Below, piece by piece: positions 35,528 through 46,491 of a stretch of DNA of 64,000 nucleotides. The position numbers were made by a program, and so were the translations under genes. The notes beneath the pieces are model-generated. The model was given only the letters and a program-made list of their open reading frames with translations, ran no database searches and had not been told where the DNA came from. The stretch lies in NCBI RefSeq assembly GCF_000332175.1, contig NZ_KB235910.1, positions 124,001 to 188,000 of the forward strand. Direction: 5' to 3'. Positions within the stretch are counted from its first letter, which is position 1, and every line of letters starts with the position of its first letter. This DNA is from Pseudanabaena sp. PCC 6802. Its GTDB lineage: Bacteria > Cyanobacteriota > Cyanobacteriia > Pseudanabaenales > Pseudanabaenaceae.

Positions 35528-37549
35528 ATGCTGGGAACAACCCTTGTCAATCGTTACAAAATCACCAGAGAACTAAGTCACGGTGGCTTTGGACAGACAT
35601 TTATTGCTGAAGATTTGCATTTGCCCGGGCATCCTAAGTGCGCGATCAAGCAGCTAAAACCAATGGACACCCGTCCGGTGGTTTTGGAAGCTGCCAAGAA
35701 ATTATTCGATCGCGAAGCAGAAACCCTGTACAAACTAGGCAAACACGACCAGATCCCGTCGCTATTAGCCCACTTTGAGGAAGGTGCGGAATTTTACTTA
35801 GCGCAAGAGTTTATCGAAGGTAAGGTCTTGAGTGACGAGATTCTACCCGGTCAGCCCTTGAGTCAGCCGTACGTGGTGCAATTAATGCAGGATATCCTGC
35901 ATATTCTAGATTTCGTGCACAAACAGGGTGTAATTCACCGCGATATTAAGCCAGCTAATTTAATTCGCCGCTTTTCAGACAATCGCTTAGTCCTGATCGA
36001 CTTTGGCGCGGTTAAGGAAGCTAGTTTACAGCGGCTTGACCCACAGGGGCACACTAGCTCCACTATGGCTGTGGGAACCTACGGCTACATGCCCGACGAA
36101 CAAGCCAATGGTAGGCCCAAATTTGCCAGCGATATCTATGCAGTTGGGATGTTGGGCATTCAGGCTTTGACTGGTGTCTTACCCAATCAACTGCCGGAAG
36201 ATTTTGCCACAGGCGAGGTGGTCTGGCGCAACATGGTTCCATCGCTTTCCCCTGAGCTAGCAGAGGTGCTGGACAAAATGGCGCGATCGCATTTCACTCA
36301 ACGCTATCAATCTGCTTCGGAAGCAATAGAAGCACTACAAAAAGTACCAGAACCAGTCGCAGCAATGGCAGGCGTGGCTCCTACTGTTTTACCCGCGCAA
36401 TTCAATCCTCCCAGTATTGCACCACCCCCAGCTATCCAACCTTTCGTATCGCCTGTAGTACCTGCTACAGAAACTTCGAAACCTACGGAAGTGCCTCAAG
36501 TAGGTCTTCCCATTCAAACACCTGCACTAGAAACAGCAGTCCAGCCAGGTGCGATCGCAAATCCGACAACACCTCAGAATGGATTACCTCAAACCACTAC
36601 TCCACAATCCAATAATCCTCCTGGAATTCCAATTTCTACAACTCCGCACAAGCAGAATTCAGGGATTAAGCTCAACAAACAACTGGTCTGGATCGGAGTT
36701 GGCAGTATTGCCGCTGCGGGCGCGATCGCCAGCTACTTTGTCGTCCAGGGAGAAGGGGATAAACGTCTCCTGGCAAGATTGGAAGAGGCAAGAACTTCTA
36801 AAGCAGCAGGAAATTATTCGCAGTGTATCGAGCGCGTAAAATCAATTCCCTCCGGCTCTCGCTATGAGGGAGAAGCTAAAGCACTTGGGGAAGAATGTCA
36901 AACTGCCCAAATCAATTCCCAAGCAAAAACTATTCTCGCAGAAGCGCAGCAACTCGCAAAGGATAACAAACTGGAAGCAGCGATTGCTGCTGCTAATAAG
37001 ATTCCCTCCACCAGTTCATCCTACCCAGAAGTGCAGAAATCGATCGCGCAATGGTCTGAGAGCTTACTAAAAATTGCCACCAGACAATTCGAGCAAGGTA
37101 AATTAAAAGAGGCGATCGCCCTGACTAGATCCATCCCACCAGGTTCTCCCACTGGGAAGAAAGCCCAGCAATTAGTAACGCAATGGCAAGCACAATGGAA
37201 TGCAGACGAGGCTGCCTTCAAAGCCGCAGATAAAGCTGTTAAAGAAGGGAAATGGAGGGATGCGATCGCGTCTTCGCAGAAGGTAAAAACCGCTTTTTGG
37301 AAAAAGCAAACCGATCCGATTGTTGCAAAGGCGAATGCAGCGCTGACACCCGCACCCGCACCCGCACCGGAGCCAGTCCAGGCAACGCAACCCGTCCAGA
37401 CGCGAGAAACCTACGTGGAACCTGCGCCTGTCTACGAGGCTCCAGCCCCTGTCAGACCGGCACCACCACCGGAACCCGCCTACGTGCCACCCCCACCAGC
37501 ACGGGAACCCAGCTTAGACAGCTTACCCGCACCTAGCAAGGGTAATTGA
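35528..37549 (+). CDS. Ser/Thr protein kinase, tandem paralogue
   Basis: The 673-residue protein is collinear with the preceding kinase: same glycine loop region (SHGGFGQTF), HRDIKPANL, LIDFGAVKEA, linker, membrane span near 385-406 and helical repeats (QLAKDNKLEAAIAAANKIP; QFEQGKLKEAIALTRSIPP). The tail is proline-rich (EPAYVPPPPAREPS) without a long homopolymer. The two genes diverge most in the linker and tail, and little in the kinase domain, which is the pattern of a tandem duplication with purifying selection on the catalytic part. The substrates are unknown. Confidence 0.9.
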   Translation: MLGTTLVNRYKITRELSHGGFGQTFIAEDLHLPGHPKCAIKQLKPMDTRPVVLEAAKKLFDREAETLYKLGKHDQIPSLLAHFEEGAEFYLAQEFIEGKVLSDEILPGQPLSQPYVVQLMQDILHILDFVHKQGVIHRDIKPANLIRRFSDNRLVLIDFGAVKEASLQRLDPQGHTSSTMAVGTYGYMPDEQANGRPKFASDIYAVGMLGIQALTGVLPNQLPEDFATGEVVWRNMVPSLSPELAEVLDKMARSHFTQRYQSASEAIEALQKVPEPVAAMAGVAPTVLPAQFNPPSIAPPPAIQPFVSPVVPATETSKPTEVPQVGLPIQTPALETAVQPGAIANPTTPQNGLPQTTTPQSNNPPGIPISTTPHKQNSGIKLNKQLVWIGVGSIAAAGAIASYFVVQGEGDKRLLARLEEARTSKAAGNYSQCIERVKSIPSGSRYEGEAKALGEECQTAQINSQAKTILAEAQQLAKDNKLEAAIAAANKIPSTSSSYPEVQKSIAQWSESLLKIATRQFEQGKLKEAIALTRSIPPGSPTGKKAQQLVTQWQAQWNADEAAFKAADKAVKEGKWRDAIASSQKVKTAFWKKQTDPIVAKANAALTPAPAPAPEPVQATQPVQTRETYVEPAPVYEAPAPVRPAPPPEPAYVPPPPAREPSLDSLPAPSKGN

Positions 37550-37977
37550 ACAAAAACTATTTCTCGGTGAACCTGCTTTAGCTGGCGATCGCCCGCGCAG
37601 TAAATCTACTTCAACCTAGTTGGTAGAACTCCCGATTATTGTGAATTTCTATAGCGGTTTTCAGATCGGAAAGAGTAGGGGGTTTGGGGGCGTTGCCCCC
37701 AAGAAGGGGAGGCAAGGCGGTCTTGGGGGTTCCCCGCTAGAGCCACTGCCGTGTGGAACCCCTTCACCCCAAAAATAAAACCCGTTCTCAACTGAAAAGC
37801 GCTATACCTAATTTGAGGCTTGAGGATCGGACAATGGCTCAGTCTAGTAAAGTGGAATGATGGTTGTTAAACATGAATGCGATCGCTCCTCAATCTATCT
37901 ATATTTAACAACTCCTCGATCTAACACCCTATATCAAAGCCATTAGTCAACTGGATGAGCAATTTCAGTAATGTGTT
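37550..37977. other. Intergenic region between convergent genes
   Basis: It holds a long copy of the variant palindromic element (37649-37808) and otherwise AT-rich DNA. No promoter is needed here, because the genes on both sides end in it. No further gene was seen. Confidence 0.4.
37649..37808 (+). repeat. Dispersed palindromic element (variant type, with insert)
   Basis: The ends CTATAGCGGTTTTCAGATCGG and AAAGCGCTATACCTAAT match the element beside nrtD at 10519-10634 in inverted order. The middle has about 45 extra bases (GGGAGGCAAGGCGG and CTAGAGCCACTGCCGTG). Part of this extra segment recurs in the truncated copy at 61357, so two sub-types of the element exist. Confidence 0.75.
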
Positions 37978-38277
37978 CTAGTTTTTCTCGCCTTTTCTTA
38001 AGCGATCGCTGGCATTCTTAAATCCAAGTACGATGAGAATATTGGCGATCGTCAGCAAAGACTCGGCTCCCCCATGTAAAAAATCCACATTGGCCAGAGA
38101 TTCTTTGTAAACCAACTTGGCATAAATGCCAACGGGAATGGTCACGGCCACAAATACGAGCGTACCATAAAAACCCCAGAGGGCTAGTTTGGGCATTTTC
38201 CCCGATCTGGTAATAAACCAAAGAAATGCTAAGTAGGGAAATAACGAAAGTGCGAAGAGGGCATCTTTTGTCAACAT
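37978..38277 (-). CDS. DUF3593-like small membrane protein
   Basis: A 99-residue protein with three hydrophobic segments (ALFALSLFPYLAFLWF, WGFYGTLVFVAVTIPVGIYA, LLTIANILIVLGF). The pattern matches DUF3593, a family restricted to oxygenic phototrophs and of unknown function. Start is the ATG at 38277. It is divergent from aroB, 101 bp away. Confidence 0.7.
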   Translation of the reverse strand: MLTKDALFALSLFPYLAFLWFITRSGKMPKLALWGFYGTLVFVAVTIPVGIYAKLVYKESLANVDFLHGGAESLLTIANILIVLGFKNASDRLRKGEKN

Positions 38278-38378
38278 GATGATTTCGTTAAAAACTTTGC
38301 CGTTGGTAATTTGTACGGCTCTCTACATAAGATAATTAGTATCTTTGAATATAGCAATCTCGATTTACAACTAAACAC

Positions 38379-39512
38379 ATGTCCAGTCCTGCCACCACCA
38401 TTACCGTTGATTTCAGCCATGCCAAACTAGCATCCAGGAATTATGAGATTGCGATCGCACCCCAAAGCTTGCCATACCTGGGCAAAAAAATGATGGAGCT
38501 GGAAATAGGCAAGAAAAGTAAAAAGGTTTTAGTGGTTTCTAATCCAGTCATATTCAAACATTATGGTACCACCGTTACCACATCGCTCCAGTCAGTTGGG
38601 TATGAAGTTGCCGATCTGATCTTGCCGGCTGGCGAACGTTACAAAAATGCTAACTCCCTGCAAAAAATCTACGATGCCGCACTTGCGCATCGGCTAGAGC
38701 GCGGCTCGACCATTGTGGCATTAGGTGGCGGCGTGATTGGCGATATGGCTGGCTATGCCGCTGCCACCTGGTTGCGGGGTATTAGTCTCGTCCAGGTGCC
38801 AACCACTTTGCTGGCTATGGTCGATTCCGCAATTGGCGGTAAGACGGGAATCAACCACCCCCAAGGCAAAAACCTGATTGGTGCTTTTCACCAGCCTCGT
38901 CTGGTTTGGGTCGATCCCGACGTGCTGCGTACCCTACCAGCACGCGAGTTCCGCACTGCTATGGCTGAGGTAATCAAATACGGCGTAATTTGGGACGCAG
39001 AATTATTCGAACAGATGCTGCAAAGCAAACGCCTCGACCAATTGCGCTATATCAAGCCAGATCTGCTGTTTGCCATCTTATCTCGCTGTGCCCGAGCCAA
39101 AGCGGAAATTGTTTCCCAAGATGAAAAGGAAGGTAATATTCGCGCTATTCTCAACTACGGTCACACGATCGGTCACGCGATCGAGGCGGTTACTAACTAT
39201 CGCCTCTTCAATCATGGCGAAGCGGTCGGATTGGGTATGATTGCTGCTGGTGCGATCGCTGCCTCATTAAACTTCTGGACAGAGGCAGAGCGCGCAAAAC
39301 AACAAATCTTAATCGAAAAGGCTGGCTTGCCACAGCAGCTACCAACCGACATAGATTTGCACGAGATTGTAGCGGCTCTATCTAAAGATAAAAAGGTTAC
39401 AGATGGTAAAGTACAGTTTGTTGTACCAACTACTATTGGGAAAGCTATGGTTACAGACCAGGTGACAGCGGATACAGTCAGCAAAGTTTTGACGCAAAAC
39501 TTGACACCCTGA
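38379..39512 (+). CDS. aroB: 3-dehydroquinate synthase
   Basis: The 377-residue enzyme converts DAHP to 3-dehydroquinate, the second step of the shikimate pathway, using NAD+ and a divalent metal. Signatures include the nucleotide-binding [19 protein letters not shown], the catalytic [20 protein letters not shown] and the metal histidines in [11 protein letters not shown] and FNHGEAV. The length is that of bacterial AroB. It stands alone, with no other aro genes near. Confidence 0.95.
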   Translation: MSSPATTITVDFSHAKLASRNYEIAIAPQSLPYLGKKMMELEIGKKSKKVLVVSNPVIFKHYGTTVTTSLQSVGYEVADLILPAGERYKNANSLQKIYDAALAHRLERGSTIVALGGGVIGDMAGYAAATWLRGISLVQVPTTLLAMVDSAIGGKTGINHPQGKNLIGAFHQPRLVWVDPDVLRTLPAREFRTAMAEVIKYGVIWDAELFEQMLQSKRLDQLRYIKPDLLFAILSRCARAKAEIVSQDEKEGNIRAILNYGHTIGHAIEAVTNYRLFNHGEAVGLGMIAAGAIAASLNFWTEAERAKQQILIEKAGLPQQLPTDIDLHEIVAALSKDKKVTDGKVQFVVPTTIGKAMVTDQVTADTVSKVLTQNLTP

Positions 39513-39577
39513 AATTGAAATGTTTACTATAATGACACCAATATGTCAAGCAGTAAATTCTGCTTAGCATCAACAAT

Positions 39578-39680
39578 TATAGCTATAGCCAACAGGCTTA
39601 GGACGGGTTGCAGGGGTTCCACCCCTGCGTGGGGGCGCAGCCCCCACCCCCCTGCACTAACCGATCTGTCTACGGCTATA
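39578..39680 (+). repeat. Dispersed ~100-bp palindromic element, copy 5
   Basis: The element begins TATAGCTATAGCCAACAGGC and ends TACGGCTATA, like copies 1 and 3. It separates aroB from infC and ends about 50 bp before the infC start, inside the likely infC promoter or leader region. Confidence 0.8.
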
Positions 39681-39728
39681 GGTTAAAAATTAAAACAACA
39701 ATATCGGAGTAAACTTAACAGATTTTTC

Positions 39729-40250
39729 ATGAAGAAACCCAATCGAGACCTTCCTGCAATTAATGAGCGAATTAGATTTCCTAAGATTAGAGTAATCGAT
39801 GCCGATGGCGGACAACTGGGGATAATGACTCCCAAGGAGGCTCTTAAAGTAGCGGAAGAAAAAGAACTCGATTTAGTACTTGTCAGCGATAAAGCCGATC
39901 CTCCTGTCTGCCGTGTCATGGACTATGGCAAGTTTAAGTTCGAGCAGGAGAAAAAAGCGCGCGAGGCTCGCAAAAAACAACACACTGCTGATGTCAAAGA
40001 AGTTAAGATGCGCTACAAAATTGAGGAACACGACTACCAAGTGCGCATTAACCACGCCGAGCGCTTTCTCAAGGATGGGGACAAAGTCAAAGCAACCGTT
40101 ATGTTTAGGGGGCGCGAGATTCAGCATGTCGATCTAGCTGAAGAACTATTAAATCGGATGGCAGTTGACCTGGGCGAAGTAGCAGAAATCCAGCAAGCAC
40201 CAAAGCGCGAGGGGCGTAATATCACAATGCTCATGGCACCTAAAAAATAG
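39729..40250 (+). CDS. infC: Translation initiation factor IF-3
   Basis: The 173-residue protein binds the 30S subunit, prevents premature 50S joining and checks start-codon pairing. The N-domain ([23 protein letters not shown]) and the linker/C-domain ([42 protein letters not shown]) match cyanobacterial IF-3. The chosen start is ATG, whereas many bacteria use AUU in infC for autoregulation; the ribosome-binding site is weak (GGAG, 25 bp upstream). A terminator follows. Confidence 0.94.
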   Translation: MKKPNRDLPAINERIRFPKIRVIDADGGQLGIMTPKEALKVAEEKELDLVLVSDKADPPVCRVMDYGKFKFEQEKKAREARKKQHTADVKEVKMRYKIEEHDYQVRINHAERFLKDGDKVKATVMFRGREIQHVDLAEELLNRMAVDLGEVAEIQQAPKREGRNITMLMAPKK

Positions 40251-40275
40251 ATCGAGCGAGATAGTAATAAATCGC

Positions 40276-40312
40276 AAAATGCCCCAGCCTATTCCAGGTT
40301 GGGGCATTTTGA
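40276..40312. terminator. Intrinsic terminator downstream of infC
   Basis: The arms AAAATGCCCCA and TGGGGCATTTT surround a short loop, giving a symmetrical stem with A- and T-tracts at both sides. It can stop infC transcription, and psbB-psbT transcription from the other strand. Confidence 0.8.
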
Positions 40313-40320
40313 TTAATCTA

Positions 40321-40348
40321 GTAAGGTGGGCAGTATGCCCCACCTTAC
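40321..40348. repeat. Palindrome GTAAGGTGGGC..GCCCCACCTTAC
   Basis: A second hairpin directly beside the infC terminator. It is related to the perfect palindrome at 45641-45665 (GTAGGGTGGGC..GCCCACCCTAC). The shared GGTGGGCA..TGCCCACC core identifies a small dispersed palindrome family. Confidence 0.65.
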
Positions 40349-40368
40349 TAATTACTGATAGACCATTT

Positions 40369-40467
40369 TTACTTTTTAGTGACCTTGGGCGGTTCGCGGA
40401 AGAAAATCGCGAAAAAGAACAGACCGATAATGCAAGCAAAAATTAATACGTATGCAATACTTTCCAT
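40369..40467 (-). CDS. psbT: Photosystem II protein T
   Basis: A 32-residue single-span membrane protein: MESIAYVLIFACIIGLFFFA then a basic tail FREPPKVTKK. This is the standard PsbT sequence and length. It lies 13 bp downstream of psbB on the same strand, the usual cyanobacterial and chloroplast psbB-psbT arrangement. PsbT sits at the PSII dimer interface and aids recovery after photoinhibition. Confidence 0.95.
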   Translation of the reverse strand: MESIAYVLIFACIIGLFFFAIFFREPPKVTKK

Positions 40468-40480
40468 ATATGTCTATACC

Positions 40481-42007
40481 TTAAACGCTTACACGAGTAG
40501 ACTTGTCGCCCACCTTTTGGAAGGCACCCCATTCGACTTGTTCTTCTTCGAGGTCGGGATCGATACCCGCAAACACATCGCGGAATAGCGTACGCGCACC
40601 ATGCCAAATGTGACCGAAGAAAAACAGCAGTGCAAAGACGGCATGACCGAAGGTGAACCAACCGCGAGGGCTAGTCCGGAATACACCGTCTGAATTAAGG
40701 GTTTCCGAGTCAAAATTAAAGGCTTCGCCGAGTTGAGCCTGACGAGCTAATTTTTTCACAGTGGGCGGATCGGTAAATGTTTTACCATCTAAAGCGCCAC
40801 CGTAGACTGTAGCCGTGACTCCAGCTTGCTCAAAGCTATATTTGGATTCAGCCCGACGGAAAGGAATGTCAGCACGGACAATGCCTTCGCTATCCTGTAG
40901 TACTACGGGGAAAGTTTCAAAGAAGTTGGGCATGCGACGGACACTCAACTCATGACCTGCCTTATCAGTGAAGACAGTGTGCCCCAACCAACTTTTCGCA
41001 ATACCATCGCCATTGTTCATGGGACCAGCGCGGAACAGGCCACCCTTAGCAGGGCTGTTACCAACGTAATCGTAGAACGCTAGCTTTTCCGGAATAGATC
41101 CCCAAGCCTCGCTGCGAGAAATGCCATTAGCAATTCCCGTTTCGACGCGACGCTCGATTTCTTGCTGGAAGTAGTTGTTATCCCACTGATAGCGGGTGGG
41201 ACCGTATAATTCAATTGGTGTAGCGGCAGCACCATACCACATCGTACCTGCCACTACGAAAGCAGCAAAGAATACGGCGGCAATACTGCTAGATAGTACG
41301 GTTTCGATGTTGCCCATCCGCAGAGCCTTATAGAGACGTTCTGGAGGACGGACGGTCAGGTGGAACAAACCAGCAATGATGCCAACAATACCAGCAGCAA
41401 TGTGGTGGGCGACGATACCACCGGGGTTGAATGGGTTAAACCCATCCGGCCCCCATTCTGGTGCCACGGCTTGAACGTGTCCCGTTAAACCATAGGGGTC
41501 GGAAACCCACATGCCAGGGCCGTACAGGCCGCTGAGGTGGAAAGCACCAAAACCAAAACAAAGTAATCCGGACAAAAATAAATGAATACCAAACATTTTG
41601 GGCAAATCTAAAGCAGGTTCGCCCGTACGCGGATCTCTAAATAGTTCTAGATCCCAATTCACCCAGTGCCAGATGGCAGCAAGGAAGAGCATCCCTGCCA
41701 GCACAATGTGGGCAACAGCCGTACCTTCAAAAGTCCAAAAACCAGGGTTAGTTGCTGTTTCACCTGTAATGCTCCAGCCGCCCCAGGAATCGGTGATGCC
41801 CAGGCGAGCCATAAATGGCAGCACGAACATGCCTTGTCGCCACATTGGGTTAAAAACGGGGTCGCTAGGATCGAAGGTGGCAGTCTCATAGAGAGCCATT
41901 GACCCTGCCCAGCCTGCCACTAGGGCAGTATGCATAAGGTGTGTTGCAATCAGCCTTCCTGGATCGTTCAGGAGAACTGTATGCACTCGATACCAGGGTA
42001 ATCCCAT
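40481..42007 (-). CDS. psbB: Photosystem II CP47 chlorophyll apoprotein
   Basis: The 508-residue inner antenna protein starts [19 protein letters not shown], the conserved CP47 N-terminus. It has six membrane spans with chlorophyll-ligating histidines (for example in [15 protein letters not shown] and [20 protein letters not shown]) and the large lumenal loop between helices V and VI. CP47 transfers excitation energy to the PSII reaction centre. It leads the psbB-psbT unit; a 513-bp spacer lies upstream. Confidence 0.98.
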   Translation of the reverse strand: MGLPWYRVHTVLLNDPGRLIATHLMHTALVAGWAGSMALYETATFDPSDPVFNPMWRQGMFVLPFMARLGITDSWGGWSITGETATNPGFWTFEGTAVAHIVLAGMLFLAAIWHWVNWDLELFRDPRTGEPALDLPKMFGIHLFLSGLLCFGFGAFHLSGLYGPGMWVSDPYGLTGHVQAVAPEWGPDGFNPFNPGGIVAHHIAAGIVGIIAGLFHLTVRPPERLYKALRMGNIETVLSSSIAAVFFAAFVVAGTMWYGAAATPIELYGPTRYQWDNNYFQQEIERRVETGIANGISRSEAWGSIPEKLAFYDYVGNSPAKGGLFRAGPMNNGDGIAKSWLGHTVFTDKAGHELSVRRMPNFFETFPVVLQDSEGIVRADIPFRRAESKYSFEQAGVTATVYGGALDGKTFTDPPTVKKLARQAQLGEAFNFDSETLNSDGVFRTSPRGWFTFGHAVFALLFFFGHIWHGARTLFRDVFAGIDPDLEEEQVEWGAFQKVGDKSTRVSV

Positions 42008-42520
42008 TTGCTATTAATCCTCTATCGATGATGATCTTAATGATTCTTTATCTTAAATGATAAGAGACCGCTGAACCGAGCGATCGCTCGATCGTGAGTC
42101 ACTGCTTATCCAAAAATTTTATTGGTATTTCCCATACATATGACATATATATGACGTATATAGGGGAAATTTTTGCTATTCAGGAATTTCATAGAATCAG
42201 CCTAGATGGCAAGCTTCCACGATCCAGTTAGCAAGCTATATAGATAGTTAGTATTCTACTAGTACTAGCTGCTAAAGCATTGTTTTGACTGCAACTATGG
42301 CTAGTCTGACTTATATCTTATTACAACATGGGCTTTCATGCGGCAACTGCTTTAGTACTGCTTTAGTTGCCAATGCAATTAGCTGTATGCTACCGATTGC
42401 ATTCAATTCCAGTATGCTGAAGCAACCTACTAACCAGTTTTTTGTTAATGGTATTAATGCTAGATTATTAAATCTAGAGGATAAACATATCTCGATTGGT
42501 TGAATCCTAGATAAAGACTC
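42008..42520. other. psbB upstream region
   Basis: This 513-bp stretch separates divergent psbB and the DUF3318 gene. It contains AT-rich alternating tracts (ATATGACATATATATGACG near 42136-42160) likely to lie at the psbB promoter. A 72-codon open frame on the plus strand (42285-42503) has no recognisable features and is not called. No known RNA element was recognised. Confidence 0.4.
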
Positions 42521-43159
42521 ATGCCTTCCCCAAATTCTTCATTAAAAAACACGTTCTCTAGAACTGAGATCAGGCGACTAGAAGATCTACTGCCCCCAGA
42601 GCTGCAAGCATGGGTAAAGGTGATCCCTGCGGACGGCATTCGTCCCAAATTAATTACCTGCGAAGAGGCAGGTGGCGATGAGGTTGTGGTCATTATAGAT
42701 ATGTTGAAGTGGGAAAGGCTGGCACAGGATCAGCGCAACCTCTTGTTTTGGCACGAAGTCGCGCGCATTCAAAATGACACCATTCCTAAAGATGGTTGGG
42801 AGGTGGCTGCTCTAGCTATTGGTTTAGGTGGTGCGGTTGGCGAGCTATGGGTACAAAACGGCTTGCTGTTTGTCCTGGCGCTAGCTATCTGTGGTGTTGC
42901 CGGGTTCCAACTATGGCGGCGCGGCAGCACTAAAAAAGACATTAAGACTCTGATTGAAGCAGATCGAGGCGCGATCAAGCTAGCAGTCCGCAATGGCTAC
43001 GCCCTACCTGCTGCCTATAAAAGTTTGGGTAGTGCGCTGAAGCTATTGGTAAATGAAGCTGAGGGCGGTAGGCAAAGGAACAACATGGATAAAAGACTTG
43101 AAGCACTAAGGGCCGAAGCTGCCAAAGCTCGACGCAGCTACGAGGGCGCTGGCGAATAA
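42521..43159 (+). CDS. DUF3318 membrane protein
   Basis: A 212-residue protein with an N-terminal soluble part (EIRRLEDLLPPELQAWVKVIPA), a central pair of hydrophobic segments (VAALAIGLGGAVGELWV and LLFVLALAICGVAGFQLW) and a charged helical C-terminus (DKRLEALRAEAAKARRSYEGA). It matches DUF3318, a cyanobacterial family of unknown function. A hairpin repeat follows the stop codon. Confidence 0.78.
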   Translation: MPSPNSSLKNTFSRTEIRRLEDLLPPELQAWVKVIPADGIRPKLITCEEAGGDEVVVIIDMLKWERLAQDQRNLLFWHEVARIQNDTIPKDGWEVAALAIGLGGAVGELWVQNGLLFVLALAICGVAGFQLWRRGSTKKDIKTLIEADRGAIKLAVRNGYALPAAYKSLGSALKLLVNEAEGGRQRNNMDKRLEALRAEAAKARRSYEGAGE

Positions 43160-43173
43160 ATTCGCGCCTATAC

Positions 43174-43203
43174 GAACCCAGTCTGCGGAGGCAGACTGGG
43201 TTC
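43174..43203. terminator. Hairpin after the DUF3318 gene
   Basis: The arms AACCCAGTCTGC and GCAGACTGGGTT form a near-perfect stem with a tight loop 15 bp after the DUF3318 stop codon. It lacks a clear T-run. Diverged copies of the AGTCCGCG-type repeat follow directly (about 43205-43285), so it may belong to that repeat cluster. Confidence 0.55.
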
Positions 43204-43412
43204 TGACAATCTGCGCAGGCGGATTTTGTTTTTGTAGGTGCAGTTACTCTTCGAGAAGCCGCTTCGTGTCTACAGCCGCCAAGCACAAGGTTTTGTCAGT
43301 CAAACAGGCCAAAAGCTAATTTTTGCAGTCTTGCGGTTGATGCCGACTCAGTTTCGCGCGCTGTAAAATAGAGATAAACTAAGCCCGTGAGATTTCGAGT
43401 TGAGAGCTTTAT

Positions 43413-44369
43413 ATGTCAAGCTTTAGTCAAAAATTTATGAAACGCTTTAAAACGATCGCGCGATCGCTGGTAGCTATCTGTCTGGTGGCTCTCGTATTTT
43501 TTAGTCACGCTGGCAATGCCCTGGCCCGTAGAGGTGGTGGGCGCATTGGCGGTGGGTCCTTTAGAGCCCCAACTCGTTCAATTCCTAGCCCCAGTCGATC
43601 TGGTGGTAACTACTACCCTGGCGGCTACTATCCTGGTGGCAGCAGTTTCTTTTTGTTACCGTTTTTCTTTGGTGGTGGCGGCGGCGGTTTGTTCAGCATG
43701 TTGATCTTGCTTGCGATCGCTGGGGCCGTGCTGCAAGCATTTCGCGGTAACTCTGACTCCGAAGCAGGTATAACTAGCGACACCAGCAAAGTTACCCTGG
43801 CTAAGCTCCAGGTAGGGTTACTGTCATCGGCGCGGGAGTTGCAAACCGACCTGAGCCGTTTAGCCCTGGAAGCGAATACGGGTTCTGCGGAAGGTTTAGC
43901 ATCGATTTTGCGGGAAACTACGCTGTCCCTACTACGCCATCCCGAATACTGGGTTTACGTAAGTAGTGGCAAAGAGATCGCTCAGTTTGCCCTCGCGGAA
44001 CAGAAATTTAATAGTATGGCGATGTCCGAACGCAGCAAGCTTACCGAAGAAGTAATCTCTAATGTTAACAGTCGCCTGTACCAGGCTCCTACTGCGTCTA
44101 AATCTCTGTCAGCGGCAGGTGAAATTGCGCTCGAACATCCTAGCGAGTTTGTGGTAGTGACTTTAATAGCAGCGATCGCGGGTGAGTCGTTAGGGAACCT
44201 CGCAAAAGTGCGATCGGCAAGCGAATTGAAGCAGGCTTTAAACGCGATTGGTTCAATTCCAGCAGATCGCCTCCTTGCTCTAGAAGTTCTGTGGGAGCCT
44301 CAGTCCGAGGAGTTTACCCTTACTTCTGAAGAAGTACTAACGGTATATCCAGAGTTAGTGCGAATTTAA
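43413..44369 (+). CDS. DUF1517 membrane protein
   Basis: A 318-residue protein with a signal/membrane segment (LVAICLVALVFFSHAG), an Arg/Gly/Ser-rich segment (ARRGGGRIGGGSFRAP), a Tyr/Gly stretch (YYPGGYYPGG) and a second hydrophobic segment next to poly-Gly (FFFGGGGGGLFSMLILLAIAG). The rest is DUF1517. The family is found in cyanobacteria and chloroplasts, has no known activity and probably resides in the thylakoid or plasma membrane. A strong terminator follows. Confidence 0.8.
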   Translation: MSSFSQKFMKRFKTIARSLVAICLVALVFFSHAGNALARRGGGRIGGGSFRAPTRSIPSPSRSGGNYYPGGYYPGGSSFFLLPFFFGGGGGGLFSMLILLAIAGAVLQAFRGNSDSEAGITSDTSKVTLAKLQVGLLSSARELQTDLSRLALEANTGSAEGLASILRETTLSLLRHPEYWVYVSSGKEIAQFALAEQKFNSMAMSERSKLTEEVISNVNSRLYQAPTASKSLSAAGEIALEHPSEFVVVTLIAAIAGESLGNLAKVRSASELKQALNAIGSIPADRLLALEVLWEPQSEEFTLTSEEVLTVYPELVRI

Positions 44370-44390
44370 TAGATCGTCAATGGAGAGTTC

Positions 44391-44428
44391 AAAAAATTCC
44401 TCGCCGACAATAGGCGAGGAATTTTTTG
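44391..44428 (+). terminator. Intrinsic terminator after the DUF1517 gene
   Basis: The arms AAAAAATTCCTCGCC and GGCGAGGAATTTTTT enclose a 6-8 base loop with a T-run at the end, 22 bp after the stop codon. This is a textbook rho-independent terminator. Confidence 0.9.
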
Positions 44429-44583
44429 ATCGGACTTCAGTAGGATTCCTTAAGTAGTGTATAGAAAGAGGTGCGATCGCCCCCAAGGTGTAGCTTAAGA
44501 AAAGCTTTATAGATCAACGATCCCAGCCTGGCGCTTTTAGACTTAAGTACGACTGCTTACAAACAAAGCGAATGAATTTATAG

Positions 44584-45621
<1,038 letters not shown>

Positions 45622-45640
45622 GGATAATCGCCAGGAATTT

Positions 45641-45665
45641 GTAGGGTGGGCATTGCCCACCCTAC
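45641..45665. repeat. Perfect palindrome GTAGGGTGGGC..GCCCACCCTAC
   Basis: A 25-bp near-perfect palindrome 19 bp after the gap1 stop codon, related to that at 40321. It is followed by a degenerate piece of the GGGCAGG..CCTGCCC repeat (about 45670-45745). It could serve as a gap1 terminator in the absence of a better hairpin. Confidence 0.7.
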
Positions 45666-45795
45666 ACGAGAAATTCATGTTGGAGTAGGTTTAGCAAGAG
45701 GTTTGAACTTTGCCAATATAGCTTGGACAAAACCTGCCCCTAACAATGAACTTTTTATAGTAGTCCTGAACGGCTTACCCTATCAGCTAAACAGC

Positions 45796-46491
45796 ATGTC
45801 TACACTGATTCTAATTCGTCACGGTCAGAGCATCTGGAATGCCGCCAATAAATTTACCGGATGGGTAGATGTGCCGCTCAGTAAAAGGGGGCGGGCAGAA
45901 GCTGTCTGTGCCGCCTTTAAGATCGGCGCGTACGAAATCGATGTCTGCTTCACCAGCTTGCTGATTCGGGCGATCGAGACAGCGGTGATTTGCCTAACCG
46001 AATGCGAAGGAGTTTGCATGGGTAAAAGCCCCATCCTCAAGCATGGCAAGGACGATCCCCAGTGGCATGACTGGGATCGCTACGAAGGCGATCGCGCTCA
46101 GGAATTGCCAATATTCCCCAGTGCCGCCCTCGACGAGCGCTATTACGGCGATCTCCAGGGTTTAGATAAAGCTGAGACGGCGGCTAAATTTGGCGAGGCT
46201 CGGGTGGCAGCATGGCGGCGTTCCTTTAGCGATCGCCCGCCCCACGGCGAAAGCCTCGAAGATACGATGCGGCGCACCCTGCCATTTTTTCGCGATCGCA
46301 TTTTTCAGCATCTGTTACAAGGTGATAACGTTTTGGTTGCCGCCCACGGCAACTCATTGCGCTCGATTATCATGGAGTTAGATAATCTAAGCGCTGCCGA
46401 AGTTCCCAATCTGGAACTAGCGACGGGCGTTCCGATCGCCTACGAAATCGATCGCACAGGTCAAGTCACCCACAAACAGATCTTGAGTTGA
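45796..46491 (+). CDS. gpmA: 2,3-bisphosphoglycerate-dependent phosphoglycerate mutase
   Basis: The 231-residue enzyme interconverts 3- and 2-phosphoglycerate. The phosphohistidine motif is LIRHGQS (H9), with DERYYGDLQGLDK and VAAHGNSLR containing the second catalytic His. Length matches dPGM. The start at 45796 (MSTLILIRHGQ) is chosen; the frame is open upstream to 45646, but that part is repeat DNA. The central region has a slightly long insert (GVCMGKSPILKHGKDD) relative to E. coli GpmA. Confidence 0.85.
   Translation: MSTLILIRHGQSIWNAANKFTGWVDVPLSKRGRAEAVCAAFKIGAYEIDVCFTSLLIRAIETAVICLTECEGVCMGKSPILKHGKDDPQWHDWDRYEGDRAQELPIFPSAALDERYYGDLQGLDKAETAAKFGEARVAAWRRSFSDRPPHGESLEDTMRRTLPFFRDRIFQHLLQGDNVLVAAHGNSLRSIIMELDNLSAAEVPNLELATGVPIAYEIDRTGQVTHKQILS

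Noticed and set aside
42285-42503. 72-codon frame upstream of the DUF3318 gene
   Set aside because: No motif, poor ribosome-binding site and location in the psbB promoter region; composition is that of AT-rich intergenic DNA.
45646-45795. 50-codon upstream extension of phosphoglycerate mutase
   Set aside because: The added part is translated palindromic and GGGCAGG-type repeat DNA, and the family N-terminus (MSTLILIRHGQ) starts at 45796.
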